This document shows, piece after piece, positions 1 through 12,400 of a DNA stretch of 64,000 bases. The notes under the pieces were generated by a model. That model did not search any database, was not told the DNA's origin, and saw only the letters and a list, made by a program, of their open reading frames with translations. The stretch spans positions 1,587,479-1,651,478 of the forward strand of contig NC_020169.2 in NCBI RefSeq assembly GCF_000224145.3, in the 5' to 3' direction. This DNA comes from Ciona intestinalis (taxonomy: Eukaryota > Chordata > Ascidiacea > Phlebobranchia > Cionidae). How positions within the stretch are numbered: the first letter of the stretch is position 1; each line of letters starts with the position of its first letter. Position numbers and translations under genes: made by a program.

Positions 1-86
1 GTTTAACCCTTTTTAAAAGCTTACAATCAAACTACATTTAAAGTTCTGTTTCTAAATAAACTGTATATAAACAAAACATCCCACAG

Positions 87-1436
87 CAAAGAAATGGAAA
101 GCACATGGTCATTTTGATCATTGAATCAACGTCTCAGCGCCATCGAGGGCCGGCGACTTTCGTTGTGTATCGTCCTAACACAGGGAAGCAAGTACGCAAG
201 GAGACATTGGAGGATTTAAAGAAGAAATACAAGCGAGTTGAAAGCGATGAAGCAGAAGTTTGGTGGTGTAAACATCACGAGGCTTCATTAGATCAATGCA
301 GTCACAGATTTTGGTGAAACCATTTGACCATTTTTTTTAGTCCGTTTCTTTTCAAATTCTTTCAAAATGTTTTAAAATACTGGTTTTTGCTGTTTATGCA
401 CTTCTCATTTTTATGCTTTTTTCATTTTCTAAAAAAAATGGTATGTTTTTCTTTTTAAAAATTACTCTCGATTGTTTAAACATTTTTAAAATACTAGCTC
501 ATGCTATATTATTCACTTTTTATTTTGTATGCATTTTTTTTTTCCGAAAAAAGTCTAATCAATTTAGTTTTAATTTATATCATCAACTTCCCATATAGGC
601 AAGGCTCTTGTAGCAAAGGCAACAGTTTGTGTCACATTGGTAAACGGCGTCGTATGTACCACGTTCTAGCAGGATCAGTACTCGCTGTGTGGCGTACAGT
701 AGAAGAAGTTCTTTTAATGGAAGGGGGGTCTAAATATAAAATGCAAGTTGTAAGGTTGAAAACTCAAGAAGGAAATCGTATTGTTGGTGAGTCTAACTTA
801 ATAATGATAGTAAGCAAATAATAAGATGCAAAAATATTACTTTCTGCGTTTTTTCGAATATATATATAGTAGGGTAAGGGGTAATTGGGGCACCTTTTTA
901 TTCTATTTTCTCCTCCTATTTGGTAGTAAACAAAAACATTCAAAGAATTATAAAACGGTATCCTCAACTACTCTCACAGACAGTTGATAATTGTTTAAAA
1001 CACAATCAGGATATTTTAATTTTGTGCTAAAGTTGTCCCGTCTTCCCCCACCCTACTATATCAATTTTGTTTATACTATATTGAACTATTTTTGTTGGCA
1101 TTTAGTATTAGTTAATAGGCCAACTTAAGCCTCAATTCATTGGCAGATCTCACTTGTATGGAATTTCCTAATATTTGCCGTTTTAAAAAATCGTATAAAC
1201 ATATTTCTTTTTTTATCTCAGGTGTTCTTATTCCTACCATTTGCGTCACTAGCCTAATGGCTGCACTCAATCGTGAAGCTGAGTCTATACCAATATCAAA
1301 TAACGTGGTACAAAACTTCCCGCAGCAGTTAAACGAATTTTCAAGCGACGATTCAGATGATTATGAGGACGTTGAACCTGATGAAATGTTGTCTAGCGTA
1401 CTTGCTCCTAAAAGCAATGTAGTTTGGCAACTGTGA
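87..1436 (+). CDS. sbno: Strawberry-notch (SBNO) C-terminus, partial
   Basis: This is the 3' end of a strawberry-notch family gene, a nuclear DExD/H-helicase-like transcriptional co-regulator. The exons are <87..313, 599..786 and 1222..1436; junctions fall in phase and give 209 residues before TGA at 1434-1436. The peptide has the SBNO C-terminal motifs VVYRPNTGKQ, KMQVVRLKTQEG and the RIVG/VLIPTICV join, and aligns by eye with human SBNO1 from the VYRPN region to a point past the IVG(L)IIP segment. The tail is divergent and acidic (SSDDSDDYEDVEPDE). The exon start at 87 follows a CAG and extends the match upstream (QRNGK, IRNNK in SBNO1). The helicase core lies left of the window. Intron 2 holds a MITE (867-1058). 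Vertebrates have SBNO1 and SBNO2; this looks closer to SBNO1, but orthology is inferred. Confidence 0.9.
867..1058 (+). mobile_element. Ciona-type TA MITE in SBNO intron
   Basis: This 192-bp copy shows the family layout: TAGTAGGGT at the left, an inverted CACCCTACTA at the right, flanking TA dinucleotides, and about 30 bp of terminal inverted repeat. It has no coding capacity and is non-autonomous. Confidence 0.9.
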
Positions 1437-2598
1437 CCTAAACATCTTTTTTTGTCACAATTGGTATAAATCACTTTTCAACAGTCTTAAGAATTTTGAA
1501 GCAACTTGCAGTTTTGAGTTAAATTTACTTGAGGTTTATATTGGAGATTGTTGCTCGGACGATTTTACCTTTTTTTCAAAGTTCCGCTGCCATTTTCGCT
1601 TTGTTTTCTTTAATTTTGAGCAAACCTATATTGTTTAGGTTGTAGTGCATATGGGGACTCCCACATCGCCACAAGCCTTTTCTGTTTGTTTAATTCGAGT
1701 TTTTTTTTGATTAACCGTTTCTTTGACGGTACTAAGTGTGTCTGGTGTTACGGTGGTGGACCTTCACGGAAGTAAGTGCCTGGTCGTTTATGAGCGGTTT
1801 ATTTAGACCACACATTGATCCTCGCATACCTTGCGTGTTAGTCTGATATTTGCGCACAAATCTGCTGAAGAAATTGTCAAATCCACTGTTGAGCATTACG
1901 CTACTTTTAGGTGTTGATTCGCCTGAATAAACCAGATACTGTCTGGTTTAACTTGAGGAAACTTTTTATCAAGTAAGCCTGTTAAAGTAATAGAATAAAT
2001 ATTGAGTTCGCATCATAAACCAAGCGTACCCGTTTTGATGCTGCTAAATTTTGAAAGTAGGTTATTTGTTCTTGGTTCGCAGGGGTCTGTAATAGATTGT
2101 CAAAATCATCAGCCATCCTGAAAAAAGCAATTACTTGCTGTGCATGGTAAAGAAGGTAAATAAGTTAATGTTATTTCAATGCACATTTATTTTGTGCATT
2201 AAAATAACATTATGTACTTTTCCAATGAATACGACTCTGGAATATATAGTAGGGTGGGAAAATAGGACACTTTTTATACTATTTCCCTGTCCCATTTGGT
2301 AGTAAACAAAGAATTATAAAACCGTATCCTTGTAACTCCCATAGAACGGTGTTAATTGTTTAAAACACAATTGCGTTATTTGGATATTAAGTGCTAAATG
2401 TGTTCCATCTTTCCCCACAGAACTACACATCAGGAATACCGCATATAAAAAATATAAGTTGACAGATATGAACTTTATTTTTAAGACTTATTTTGTCCAC
2501 GTATACTGCACAGCGAATATATTTTGTGAGATATATACATGCGGCTGTTTTCGGAAAACTCTAGTTTGGATGAGTTTTCTAACTAATGATAAAGAGTT
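1437..2598. other. Convergent 3' flanks of SBNO and SLC5 copy A
   Basis: This stretch separates two genes that end facing each other. An AATAAA at 1926-1931 and another near 1990 are possible poly(A) signals for SBNO. A MITE sits at 2247-2425. No coding sequence is supported here. Confidence 0.6.
2247..2425 (+). mobile_element. Ciona-type TA MITE, forward copy
   Basis: Starts TAGTAGGGTGGGA and keeps the CCCATTTGGTAGTAAAC core; the right end is diverged. Confidence 0.85.
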
Positions 2599-5500
2599 TT
2601 ACACATCAACATTCAATGCTTTGGTTTCATCTGAATGATTCGACTTCAGATGATTTGTTTGTTGAAGTTTTATCCCGACTTTTTCACCAACGTCATCAGT
2701 TTCGTAATTTATCCCATCTTTTCCACATCTCGTTTTTCGTGAAGGAACTCCGAAGCGAAAAAAGTGACGTACGCTTTTCGGGAAACATTTGTTGTCAAGA
2801 ATTGGGACAAATACGTCAGGATTAGATTTTCTTGGGTCGTTTGCGCCTTTAAAGACATCAACAATTATCAGGCTACACTTACAACAAATTTTAATAACCA
2901 CAGAATACCTGTAATAATAGACACCAACAGTCCAACTATTATTGTAATAATGGAACCAATTGAATAGTAATACAAGAATGTTATCCCGTATAAGCCAAAG
3001 TATTCCATAGGCCTAAAAAGTTCAAAGAGTTATTATATCATCTCGTATATAATGAGCAGCCGGTAATCTTATCTCACTCGTGCTCCGAATAAGTTGCTGT
3101 CGAGTTTTTAAGAAGGTTTGTTGTCGTGAAACCTTGTGTTAAATTCCAATGCTCATTATTGGTGGTGAGGTTTGTATTCTCGCAGCCATCGGTAAGAACA
3201 GGTAGCACACCATCTGTAGCTGGATCCCTTCCATAAACCAACCCTCCAACTGCAATCCAACAGGTGAATGCTGCACCGATGAATTGACCCACAAGTACAC
3301 CCTACAATTAATGCTACAGTTATAGTTGACACACCATGACAGTTAAGAAATCCATAGTCATACCAAGCCTGTACACCAAGGAAATATCAAGCCCAGAATA
3401 AATGCACCGAGAATTGGACCACTGCAAGTCCCACGAACTACAAACACTAAAGAAGTAACTGTGTTGGACGACAATGAGCATAAATATGCCATTGATATCA
3501 CTATAACTCCCAAAATTAAACCTGAATTAAAGAAAATATTTAAATACCAAATCCTATGAACTGTTTCAAAATTATACCTGTAATCTTGCTTACAAATAAT
3601 TGCGACTTCCCTGAGAGCGATGGTTTGATTGGAAGAATGAAATCTTCTAGAATCATTGCTGACGCTGAGTTTATTCCAGACGACACTGTGCTAAAATTAA
3701 AGATGAATCTACGTTTATCCTAAATAACATTTTTGTCATACTTACCTAAGCGTTCCGCTGTATACACCTGCCACAAACAAACCAGCCATGCCTGGAAGTG
3801 AATTGAAAATATCCACAGCCATGAAAGGTATCAGCTGATCAGGTTTGCTGATTTGGCCGCTTGATAATGGATCGCAGTGCTCGTAGTAAGCATATGCTGC
3901 TGCTCCACAACCGACCGCTATCAAAGTTATTAGGATTTTCGGAAAGTTGCTCACGATCATTGCTCTGAAATAAAACACGTTACAACTCTGCTAAATATAG
4001 GATTGTTTTTTTAAGTGAGTTTATGGACGAATGAATGAATAATATGAATATAATTAGCCTTGTTCTCGCGTGAAAACAAGAACTGTTCTAACACAGTTGT
4101 TCTGTTTCATACACCCTGTGGTGGCTTTCGAGTTACCACCTATGTAACTTTGTGGATGATTATTTTTCTATGGCCGACAATTTAGAAAACTCATTAGAGA
4201 CCACTAAGTTTGGAATAATTGCCGTTGTGTGTCTTGCCCAAAGTTAGTACATACCAAGCTAAACATATTGTAAATCATTTTTTTAATTGTCCTGTGCTTA
4301 TATAATCGCCACCATTTTGGATTTCAAGGCATAGCACTTTACCATTGCTGTATTTCGTCTAGATATTGCGATTTTTAAAGAACCAAGCACTTCTCCGCGT
4401 AAAAACAGCCTTTATATCTATATATCTGCAGTGGGTAAACTAGGATTCCTTGTTCTTTCAATTATGTTTAAAAGTCATCTTTGTGTTTTTCGAATGTCAA
4501 TTCCAGATAATAAGCAACTTCTTTGTACCGACCTATGCATTTCTTGCACAGTAGTCTACCTACTCAAATTTTGAAGTTTGCATCGAATTTCATTTAATGG
4601 GATTGTTGCATCAGCAGTATCGGTTTGTGAAATTGTAGTCTTGCAAGCGAGCATAGAGCAGTATCCCATTGGGCCGTTTTTGTCGGTCGGTTTAGTTGTA
4701 AAAACAGAGTCGTTATATAAAGATGTTTATAAACAGACTCTTTAAAAAAATGATCATGTTTCAAACTTACAACAAGATAATCAGCTATGTTTTCACCCAA
4801 AGCATTATATTGCGTTTCCTACACTGTGTCCACTTTTTCACCCAAGCGCCGGATAAATATCTTTACACTCCTATACTAAAACACAGTCAAAATACTAATT
4901 TACTTCACATAAACTCCCAGATTTAATTTTATAAAACGAGGTTTATAATATAATAATTCATATTTAAAATGTTAAAAAAATTATTTCTGTATTTTCTGAC
5001 TTTATATTGCTTAAACGCACCAAATAAACACACGCCGACAATGCATTTGTATGAGCGATTCACGCTCGTGAAATCAGAAATGGCGGACACAATCGATGTT
5101 TCCTAGCGTTACGTTGTCTTGCCCAATAGCACATCCCACAACGTTTGAGGCATTTCTCCAGGTTAGAGCATAGCGCGCTAACCACGGCGCCACACAATCA
5201 ATAAAACACATTCAAACAAATTCTTACATGCGTGCGGACTTGATTGACTTGCATGACATTAATCTCTGTACACTCGGTTGCGAACAAGCTAATGGATAAA
5301 AAGCGTGTGTGAATGATCCAATAACTAGAGACCAGAAGGATTGTCGCAACTTTGGATCCAAGTTTAAACTAGAATATAAAGAACGGATGAGAACATACAT
5401 TAAGTATCCCATCTTACCCCACCCTATTATATATACAAACTCACTCAAAAATATTGTTTCTTTCACCCCGTTCCAGTGCTGCCGCAATTTCACTAAATCC

Positions 5501-6730
5501 ACCAACCACCAGTGTTGCCTTAATCATAAAAGCCAACCCACCAAAGAACATTATACCAGATTGTAAAGTGTCCGTCCAAACGATAGCTTTTAATCCGCCC
5601 TGGAAATATGTTATATTATTATAACATACCGTATCGATAGTTTATTCACACGAATCTGACAACTCACACAAACTGTATAAATGATGCAGATCACACTTGT
5701 AAGGATGATAGCAACATGCGTGCTTATTGGCGTCACTGCACTCAGTGCTAATGATGGAAGATAAACTGTTATTCCCATATACAGAATCTGTTGTGGACAA
5801 AACGTATAGCTTTAAAGGCATGAATAAATGAATGAATGTAACTTACTTTATCCTTGCGTGGCTGGAAAACGACAGTCGTTATCACACGGTTTTAACACCT
5901 AGTGCCAGCTTACGAGTTACCATGCATGTTTTTGTGGGTGAATATTNNNNNNNNNNNNNNNNNNNNNNNNNNNNNNNNNNNNNNNNNNNNNNNNNNGCCT
6001 TAAACAATTACCTCTGGGTTACATGCAGGCGCGCTAACCACTATGCCACGGCGCCAGACAATATACAAAAAAAATAATGTAATGAACATCTTATAACCAT
6101 CATACCGCATTCATAATTTCAGCTGCCGAAGAAAACATTCTGCACTTTCGATTGAATCGAATCTCCAAGTACTATAGAAGTGTTAATACAAATTTACAAG
6201 CTTTTGTTTACTGGTATCAAGCTCTTACCTTGTATATTGTGGGAAGTTGGAGTCGGTAGTAGAGCGGTATGAAGTAAATGCAGACGATAATACTTGGGAT
6301 TAGGTTTGCAAACGCATACCATATATTTATCATACCATAGGTGTAAGTCTCAGTTGGAACACCGATCATTGTAAGAGCAGATATGTAGGTAACCGCCAAC
6401 GAAAGCCCAAGTGGAATCTGAAAAACAACGGATTTGTTTAGCGGTTTTAATTAATTGAAGTGACAATATATTTAATTAATAGTTAATTGAACATTTTATA
6501 CCGGAGGAATCTTTCTGTTTCCAAAGTAATAGTTTGCCACCGAATCGTCCCTTCTGGCTTTGTATGCATAGTATCCACCAACCAGAAATGTTAACAAGAG
6601 AGATGCTGCAAATAGTTTTGTAGCCGACTTACTATCATATTTTCTAATTTAATCTTAAGTTATATAATTGAAAAACGTCCTCACCTGAAAACACTATTAA
6701 GTCCACGGTGCCAAATTCTTGAATTTCCAT
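2599..6730 (-). CDS. SLC5 sodium/solute symporter, tandem copy A
   Basis: This is a multi-pass plasma-membrane Na+-coupled transporter of the SLC5 group that holds SMCT (SLC5A8/12), NIS (SLC5A5) and SMVT (SLC5A6). The 13 exons in transcription order are 6730..6685, 6605..6502, 6417..6229, 6171..6106, 5787..5668, 5599..5445, 5368..5228, 3964..3746, 3690..3578, 3521..3364, 3301..3078, 3012..2909 and 2846..2599, giving 1887 nt and 628 residues, near the usual family length. Start is ATG at 6730 (MEIQEFGTVDLIVF). Diagnostic segments include GGLKAIVWTD, the CDPLSSGQISKPDQL loop, and YSGTLSTVSSGINSASAM, which covers the serine-rich TM8 sodium-site region of the family. An Asn-rich loop follows VYGRDPATDG. 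The substrate cannot be read from sequence. All introns checked are GT-AG. Its tandem copy lies at 9447-13101. Confidence 0.93.
4022..5195 (-). mobile_element. Composite SINE split by a ~770-bp insertion
   Basis: The reversed 3' part (target-site-like TGAATGAATGAAT tail and middle) lies at 4022-4250. The reversed 5' tRNA-like head, with GCGCGCTAACCACGGCGCC, lies at 5025-5195. The two pieces read as one element in the same orientation split near the GTCTTGCCCAA motif. The 4250-5025 filler is not recognised. The element is in SLC5-A intron 7 and is missing from the matching intron of copy B, so it came after the duplication. Confidence 0.65.
5405..5429 (+). mobile_element. MITE right-end fragment
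   Basis: Only a terminal piece (TATCCCATCTTACCCC and the CCCTATTA end) of the TA MITE family remains here, inside an 76-bp intron of SLC5-A. Confidence 0.6.
5826..6060 (-). mobile_element. Composite tRNA-derived SINE in SLC5-A intron
   Basis: A reversed copy with the AAACGACAGTCGTTATCAC tail motif at the left and the tRNA-like head with GCGCGCTAACCACTATGCC at the right. A 50-base run of N at 5947-5996 lies inside it, so its true length is unknown. Confidence 0.8.
5947..5996. other. Assembly gap (50 N)
   Basis: A run of exactly 50 N interrupts a SINE in an intron. It does not touch any exon of the model. The round length suggests a placeholder of unknown true size. Confidence 0.99.
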
Positions 6731-7136
6731 TTTTAACTTGGTTAAACTAAATATTAACAAAAATCAAGGTTTAATCTATAACAAAATCTAGAACTACAGA
6801 ACTTTGATGTGAGTATTAACTGGCTCATATCGCCTGTCGTATACTCTATATGTATTCATCTCCAATTATAGGATAGAAATTCTTGCAGAAAGTAGTACTT
6901 TCGCGAGGTAAACGGTATACTACTATTATAGACCAACAGTAATATTATTACACTAATTCCCGCTTGTACAAAACCCCAACATATTCCGCGAATCTTGCCC
7001 TAGTCTAGCACTCATATTGTTGGGCGGTTCTCGTTGCAACATAACAGAATACACAAGTATTGAAACATACGCAGCAAACAAAAGAACTGGTTTTACTCGT
7101 CAAAATCTAACTGTACGAAAATTTTCGCTGTGAAGC

Positions 7137-7889
7137 TGTTGCAACTCGATGCTTAAAGTGGCGTCGTATTACCCAAACACGATACTGCGTTAATCAATGT
7201 CAACACTGCGGATGCGAAGTGTGGCGGGCTCTTGCCTGACCGGAGAATAATATATAGCAAGATATCATGAAGTGTTTGGTCTCTCGTTATAAAAGCGGTA
7301 AGTATTATAAAAGATATAGCACCCCACTAAAGCCTGTATATGCAGTCGGGTTAACACCGAGTCCTTTAACCCAACCATCAATCCTGTTTACTCAGTGGGG
7401 GCTAGTGTTGCACCTGACGTTCAATTTGAACACGCAAAGCCTTCTTAACCGACAAGCAACTATGGCGCAAAACTTGTTCGCAGTTATTCAATGGACTATA
7501 TCGGTGATCCGAACCGACAAGCAGCCACTACGCCACAGAAGCCGTCCGCATCTATTCAAAGGACTATACCGGCAATACAAGCAGAAGCAGAAGCGTCCGC
7601 ATTTCGCAGTACTGACAGACAAGGCAACCTTGCAAACCAGGTGTGTTTTTATGTGTTACGACCGCCCAACTTCTGGTCTACAATCGCTTAAAAACGGACA
7701 ATTTATCACCACCAACCACGAAGTTCTTTTTATATCTTGTAGGCGTCGAGTTTTAACAGATTATTCGGTTATAAAGGACCCAAATATAAATTCCTCATTG
7801 CCCAAAGGGAGGTATTGTTGCAACTCGACGCTAAAAGTGACGTTACATTACCAAATCCTAATACTTCTTTAATCAACGTCAACACTGCG
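7137..7889. repeat. 74-bp direct repeats flanking a 605-bp core
   Basis: The segments 7137-7210 and 7816-7889 are alike: both begin TGTTGCAACTCGA and end CAACACTGCG. Between them lies a second imperfect tandem repeat of about 65 bp at 7450-7580 with CGACAAGCA and GGACTATA motifs in each unit. I see no reverse transcriptase, transposase or tRNA primer site, so the class is unknown. Confidence 0.55.
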
Positions 7890-8586
7890 AAAACGACTTT
7901 ATCTCATGGGAGACTATTCTCATGGAAACAGGAGATCAAAAATCTAATGCGTGAGCACGTCATAAACTAATTAGGATAGTGTAGCGATTGAGCGTGTTTC
8001 GAGCGCAGATATATATTATAGTTTTCCAAATTAACTTAATGCATAAATATCGAATATTAAACAGTCGTGTTGCGTAACTATTCCGTCTGGCGTAAGTGCG
8101 TTTATGATTAAGCGACACATCCTGCGTGTTTCCTATCAATACCAGGAAATGATATGACGGCCTGCCATTCTTTGGTGTCAATTATCTCTTCCGTGTTTTT
8201 CGTTTGCGCACATGTTTCATGCTATAAAAGCCCTCCTATTTTTGTGTTAAAAGGGCAATATGAGCTTTCTTTCACTCTTGCTGTCCTCACGTTTGTCCCT
8301 AGCCTGATGCCGCTCGTTTGTTCGTGTAATAAACTGAGTTGTCGACTTAGCGTTATGGAGTCTTTACGTTGCGATGGGTGCGACCGCTAAACTTGTTACG
8401 GACCCCCAACAATAATTTTAATTAACCCTTTTTTAATTAAAGCTTGATCAAAACTTTTATTGCATCCCCACTTAAACGGAAATAGTTTGATTTAGGCGTG
8501 AATCGATGTGGGGGTTCCTTATCTCATCAACACGTGCCCTCCCAAATTTCCAGACAGTATAAGCGCTGAGCAATCTGATTACTGGA

Positions 8587-8650
8587 TCTATTGGCCTAAT
8601 GGTTATAGCGGCCGCTTTAGTAGCCTAATGTCCCGAGTTCGGTTCATAGC
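8587..8650 (+). repeat. tRNA-like sequence (SINE head or tRNA relic)
   Basis: A stretch with an A-box-like TGGCCTAATGG and a B-box-like GAGTTCGGTTC spaced as in a tRNA. It does not fold convincingly as a working tRNA by eye. Confidence 0.4.
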
Positions 8651-9350
8651 CTTTTAGTTGTTGCCCATATACAGATTCCTACACTTCGTAACTTGATAAT
8701 TCCTTTATGTACAGCTGCTATAAAAAGCTCCTGCTTAAAATTAGTAAACTATCCGTGAATATTTACATTAAGTCAGACCTCCCTTCACTTTTGTACAAGC
8801 AAGATGGTGAAACCTTTTGACGCTTTACCACCAAAACAACCCAACTAAAACTTTTCTGTACGTTGCGATACTAGTGGCTAACAACCTATAGACTAGTTGC
8901 TAGTAGCTAGTCTAGATTATTGGACTATTATAGGCCAAAACGCGCCTATAAGTTTCGTAAAACGGCTTGGACGTGCAGTAGTGCGAACTTAATTCCGAAT
9001 CAAGTTTTTGACACAGATCTAAACGGAAGTGAGTTTAGATACGGCAACACTGCAAATCAAGAGCCTTTCCGCATTTGTGGATGCGATATTATGTAGCGAT
9101 TAGTTGCCTTTTAAACTGGCGAGCAATGCATTACCATCCAATTTATTTTGCACTTTTACAATTATAATATGCAACAAAATAACAGTAATAATAGGTCAAT
9201 GTTTCCATAGTGCAGTTGCCTAATTAACTTTTTCCGATCATAATAAATCAAAAAATATTACATTTTTAAATGATGTATTTATTATTTTGCGCCGTCTATA
9301 TAGGAAAGGGCTTCACGTATTGATAACGCTCACTAATCAAGCTAAAAGCG
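8646..9350. repeat. Paralogous block upstream of SLC5-A
   Basis: This ~0.7-kb block aligns along its length with 13849-14500, upstream of SLC5-B. Shared stretches include ACGGCTTGGACGTGCA, CGGCAACACTGCAAATCAAG, TTTAAACTGGCGAGCAA and ATGCAACAAAATAACA. It begins about 1.9 kb before the copy A start but 0.75 kb before the copy B start. It may be part of the duplicated unit, and so a candidate shared regulatory region, or a pair of insertions of an unknown repeat. Confidence 0.6.
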
Positions 9351-9446
9351 GGAATCAAAATTATATATATGGAACTTGAGTATATAGTTTTTAGAAAATG
9401 GGCTAAATGATGTTAAACGCATTTTTAATTCTCATGAATGTATATT

Positions 9447-12400
9447 TTACACATCAACATTCAATGCTTTGGTTTCATCTGAGTGATTCGACTTCAGATG
9501 ATTTGTTTGTTGAAGTTTTATCCCAACTTTTTCACCAACGTCTTCAGTTTCGTAATTTATCTCATCTTTTCCACATCCCGTTTTCCGTGGAGGAACTCCG
9601 AAGCGAAAAAAGTGACGTACGCTTTTCGGGAAACATTTGTTGTCAAGAATTGGGACAAATACGTCAGGATTCGATTTTCTTGGGTCGTTTGCGCCTTTAA
9701 AGACATTAACAATCATTAGGTTTCACTTGGAACAAATTTTAATAACCACAAAATACCTGTAATAATAGACACCAACAGTCCAACTATTATTGTAATAATG
9801 GAACCAATTGAAGAGTAATACAAGAATGTTATCCCGTATAAGCCAAAGTATTCCATATGCCTAAAAAGTTAGAACATGAGGAAAGTAAATTTTAAGTCGA
9901 CGAAATATTTTATCAACTTTGATGTACGGTCGGTAATCTTACTCGTGCTCAACATGAATTGATGTCGAGTTTTGAAAGAGAGTTGTTGTCATGAAACCTT
10001 GTGTTAAATTCCAATGCTCATTGTTGGTGGTGAAGTTTATATTCTCGCAGCCATCGGTAAGAACAGGTAGCACACCATCTGTAGCTGGATCCCTTCCATA
10101 AACCAACCCTCCAACTGCAATCCAACATGTGAATGCTGCACCGATAAATTGACCCACAAGTACACCCTACAATGTTTACATATACAATGTTGAGCTAGAG
10201 CATAACCTCATCTAGAAATATATATCATTCATACCAAGCTTGTACACCAAGGAAAGGTTATGCCCAAGATATAACCTCCAAGGATTGGACCTCCGCATGT
10301 TCCACGAAAGACGAACATTAATGATATGACGGTGTTGGACGATAAAGTGCACAAGTATGCGACCGAGATAACCAGGAGTCCCAAAATTAAACCTGAATTG
10401 AAGAAAATAACGACTGACTACCAAAATAAAGACCTGATCTAAAAGTATACCTGTGATCTTGCTTACAAATAATTGCGACTTCCCTGAGAGCGATGGTTTG
10501 ATTGGAAGAATGAAATCTTCTAGAATCATTGCTGACGCTGAGTTTATTCCAGACGACACTGTGCTGAAATTAAAAGATGCATTTACATTTTTCCGAAATA
10601 ACATTTTCGTCATACTTATACCTGAGCGTTCCGCTGTATACACCTGCCACAAACAAACCAGCCATGCCTGGAAGTGAATTGAAAATATCCACAGCCATGA
10701 AAGGTAACAGCTGATCAGGTTTGCTGATTTGGCCGCTTGATAATGGATCGCAGTGCTCGTAGTAAGCATATGCTGCTGCTCCACAACCGACTGTTATTAA
10801 AGTGATTACGACCTTTGGAATGTTGCTTATGATCATTGCTCTAGTACGAGTATAACACGTTAGTTTTACTGACGTTGTGTTTATACGTAGTAGGGTGGGA
10901 GAAGTTGGGACACCATTTCATCCCATTTGGTAGTAAACCAAGAACATTTAAACTATTATTCTACTGCATTCTTACGAGACCCATAGACCGTTGTAAATGG
11001 TTTTAAACACAATCAGGATATTTAGACATCAAGGCTAAAGGTGTCCCGTCTTCTCCCACCCTACTATATGTACTAACATATTCTTACATGCGCGCATCCT
11101 TGATTGACTTGCATGACATTAATCTCTGTACACTCGGTTGGGAACAAGCTATTGAATAAAATCCGTCCGTGCTTGTTCCAATAACCAGAGACCAGAAGGA
11201 TTGTCGAATTATTGGATCCAGATTTAAACTAGAAAACATTGAATGGACTTAAACGTACTTCTGGTTTATAGTTCTTTTGAAACATCCAATTTTGTGCCAT
11301 CTGTCCACACTGTTTATTTGGATTTAAAAATACAGACAAACTCACTCGAAAATATTGTTTCTTCCACCTCGCTCCAGTGCTGCCGCAACTTCATCAAATC
11401 CACCAACCACCAGTGTTGCCTTAATCATAAACGCCAACCCACCAAAGAACATTATACCAGATTGTAAAGTGTCCGTCCAAACGACAGCTTTTAATCCGCC
11501 CTGGAAATATATAGTCAAATAAATCGTTTATCGTGTTGCAATACATCATTCACACGAATCTCAAACTCACACAAACTGTATAAATGATGCAGATCACACT
11601 TGTGAGGATGATAGCAACATGCGTGCTTATTGGCGTCACTGCACTCAGTGCTAAAGAAGGAAGATAAACCGTGGCTCCCATGTACAATATCTGCGAGAAA
11701 CAAAACATATGTAGATATAGTAGCGTGGGGGGTGATGGGACACCTTTTTGTTCTAATTTCTCGTCCCATTTGATAGTAAACAAAGAACATTCAAAGAATT
11801 ACAAAACCGTAGCCTCACGACTCCCATAGGCTATTGTTAATTGTTTAAAACACGATCCAGATATTTGGATACTATGTGCTAAAGCTGTTCCATTTTCCCC
11901 CACAGTACTCTATATATACGTTATGTAAATGTGCCTAAGACCTCGAAATAGTGGTTAACCCGCCTTAGATCCCTACAGATTATGGAGGGTAGCTCGATAC
12001 CGCTACCATTGCCAATTTTCCACTTATGTGTTCTTCGGTAGGACACTTAACGGCAGTAGCTCCAACCCTGTGGTTTCGTATTAAGGGTTTTCTAAATTGT
12101 CAGTCTGACGTAAAAATCCCTCCATCCAACAATAATAGTATTTACCCACAAAGTTACATATGTGTTAACTTATTCAGTGATGTGCGGTGTGAAACAGATC
12201 ACCGTGTTAAAAAGACTGTCGTTTTTTCGCCATGATAGGGTATCGAAGTTAGGTCATTCATTCATTCAATACATTTTCTGACGAATGCCTCAACCCACAT
12301 ACCGCATTAATAATTTCAGCTGCCGAAGAAAACATTCTGCACTTTCGGTTGAATCGAATCTCCAAGTACTGTAAATGTTTAGGAAATGTCGTAAGCATTT

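Larger units (their letters stand above)
6731..9446. other. Upstream region of SLC5-A / downstream of SLC5-B
   Basis: The first ~130 bp upstream of the copy A start resembles the region upstream of the copy B start (ACCTGCGTCTCC and TATACTCTATA-like stretches), so it probably includes the proximal promoter. Further out are a 74-bp direct repeat pair (7137-7210, 7816-7889), a tRNA-like stretch near 8590, and the paralogous block 8646-9350. A 201-codon open frame at 7267-7872 has no recognised family and lies in repetitive DNA. Confidence 0.5.

Noticed and set aside
7137-7889. Possible LTR-type element from the direct repeats
   Set aside because: The repeats are only 74 bp and lack visible TG/CA ends with a primer site or any polymerase or capsid-like frame. 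The virus-like class is not supported.
10212-10784. 190-codon minus-strand frame
   Set aside because: It crosses three real SLC5-B exons and their introns in the wrong frame. The correct frame gives family motifs in each exon.
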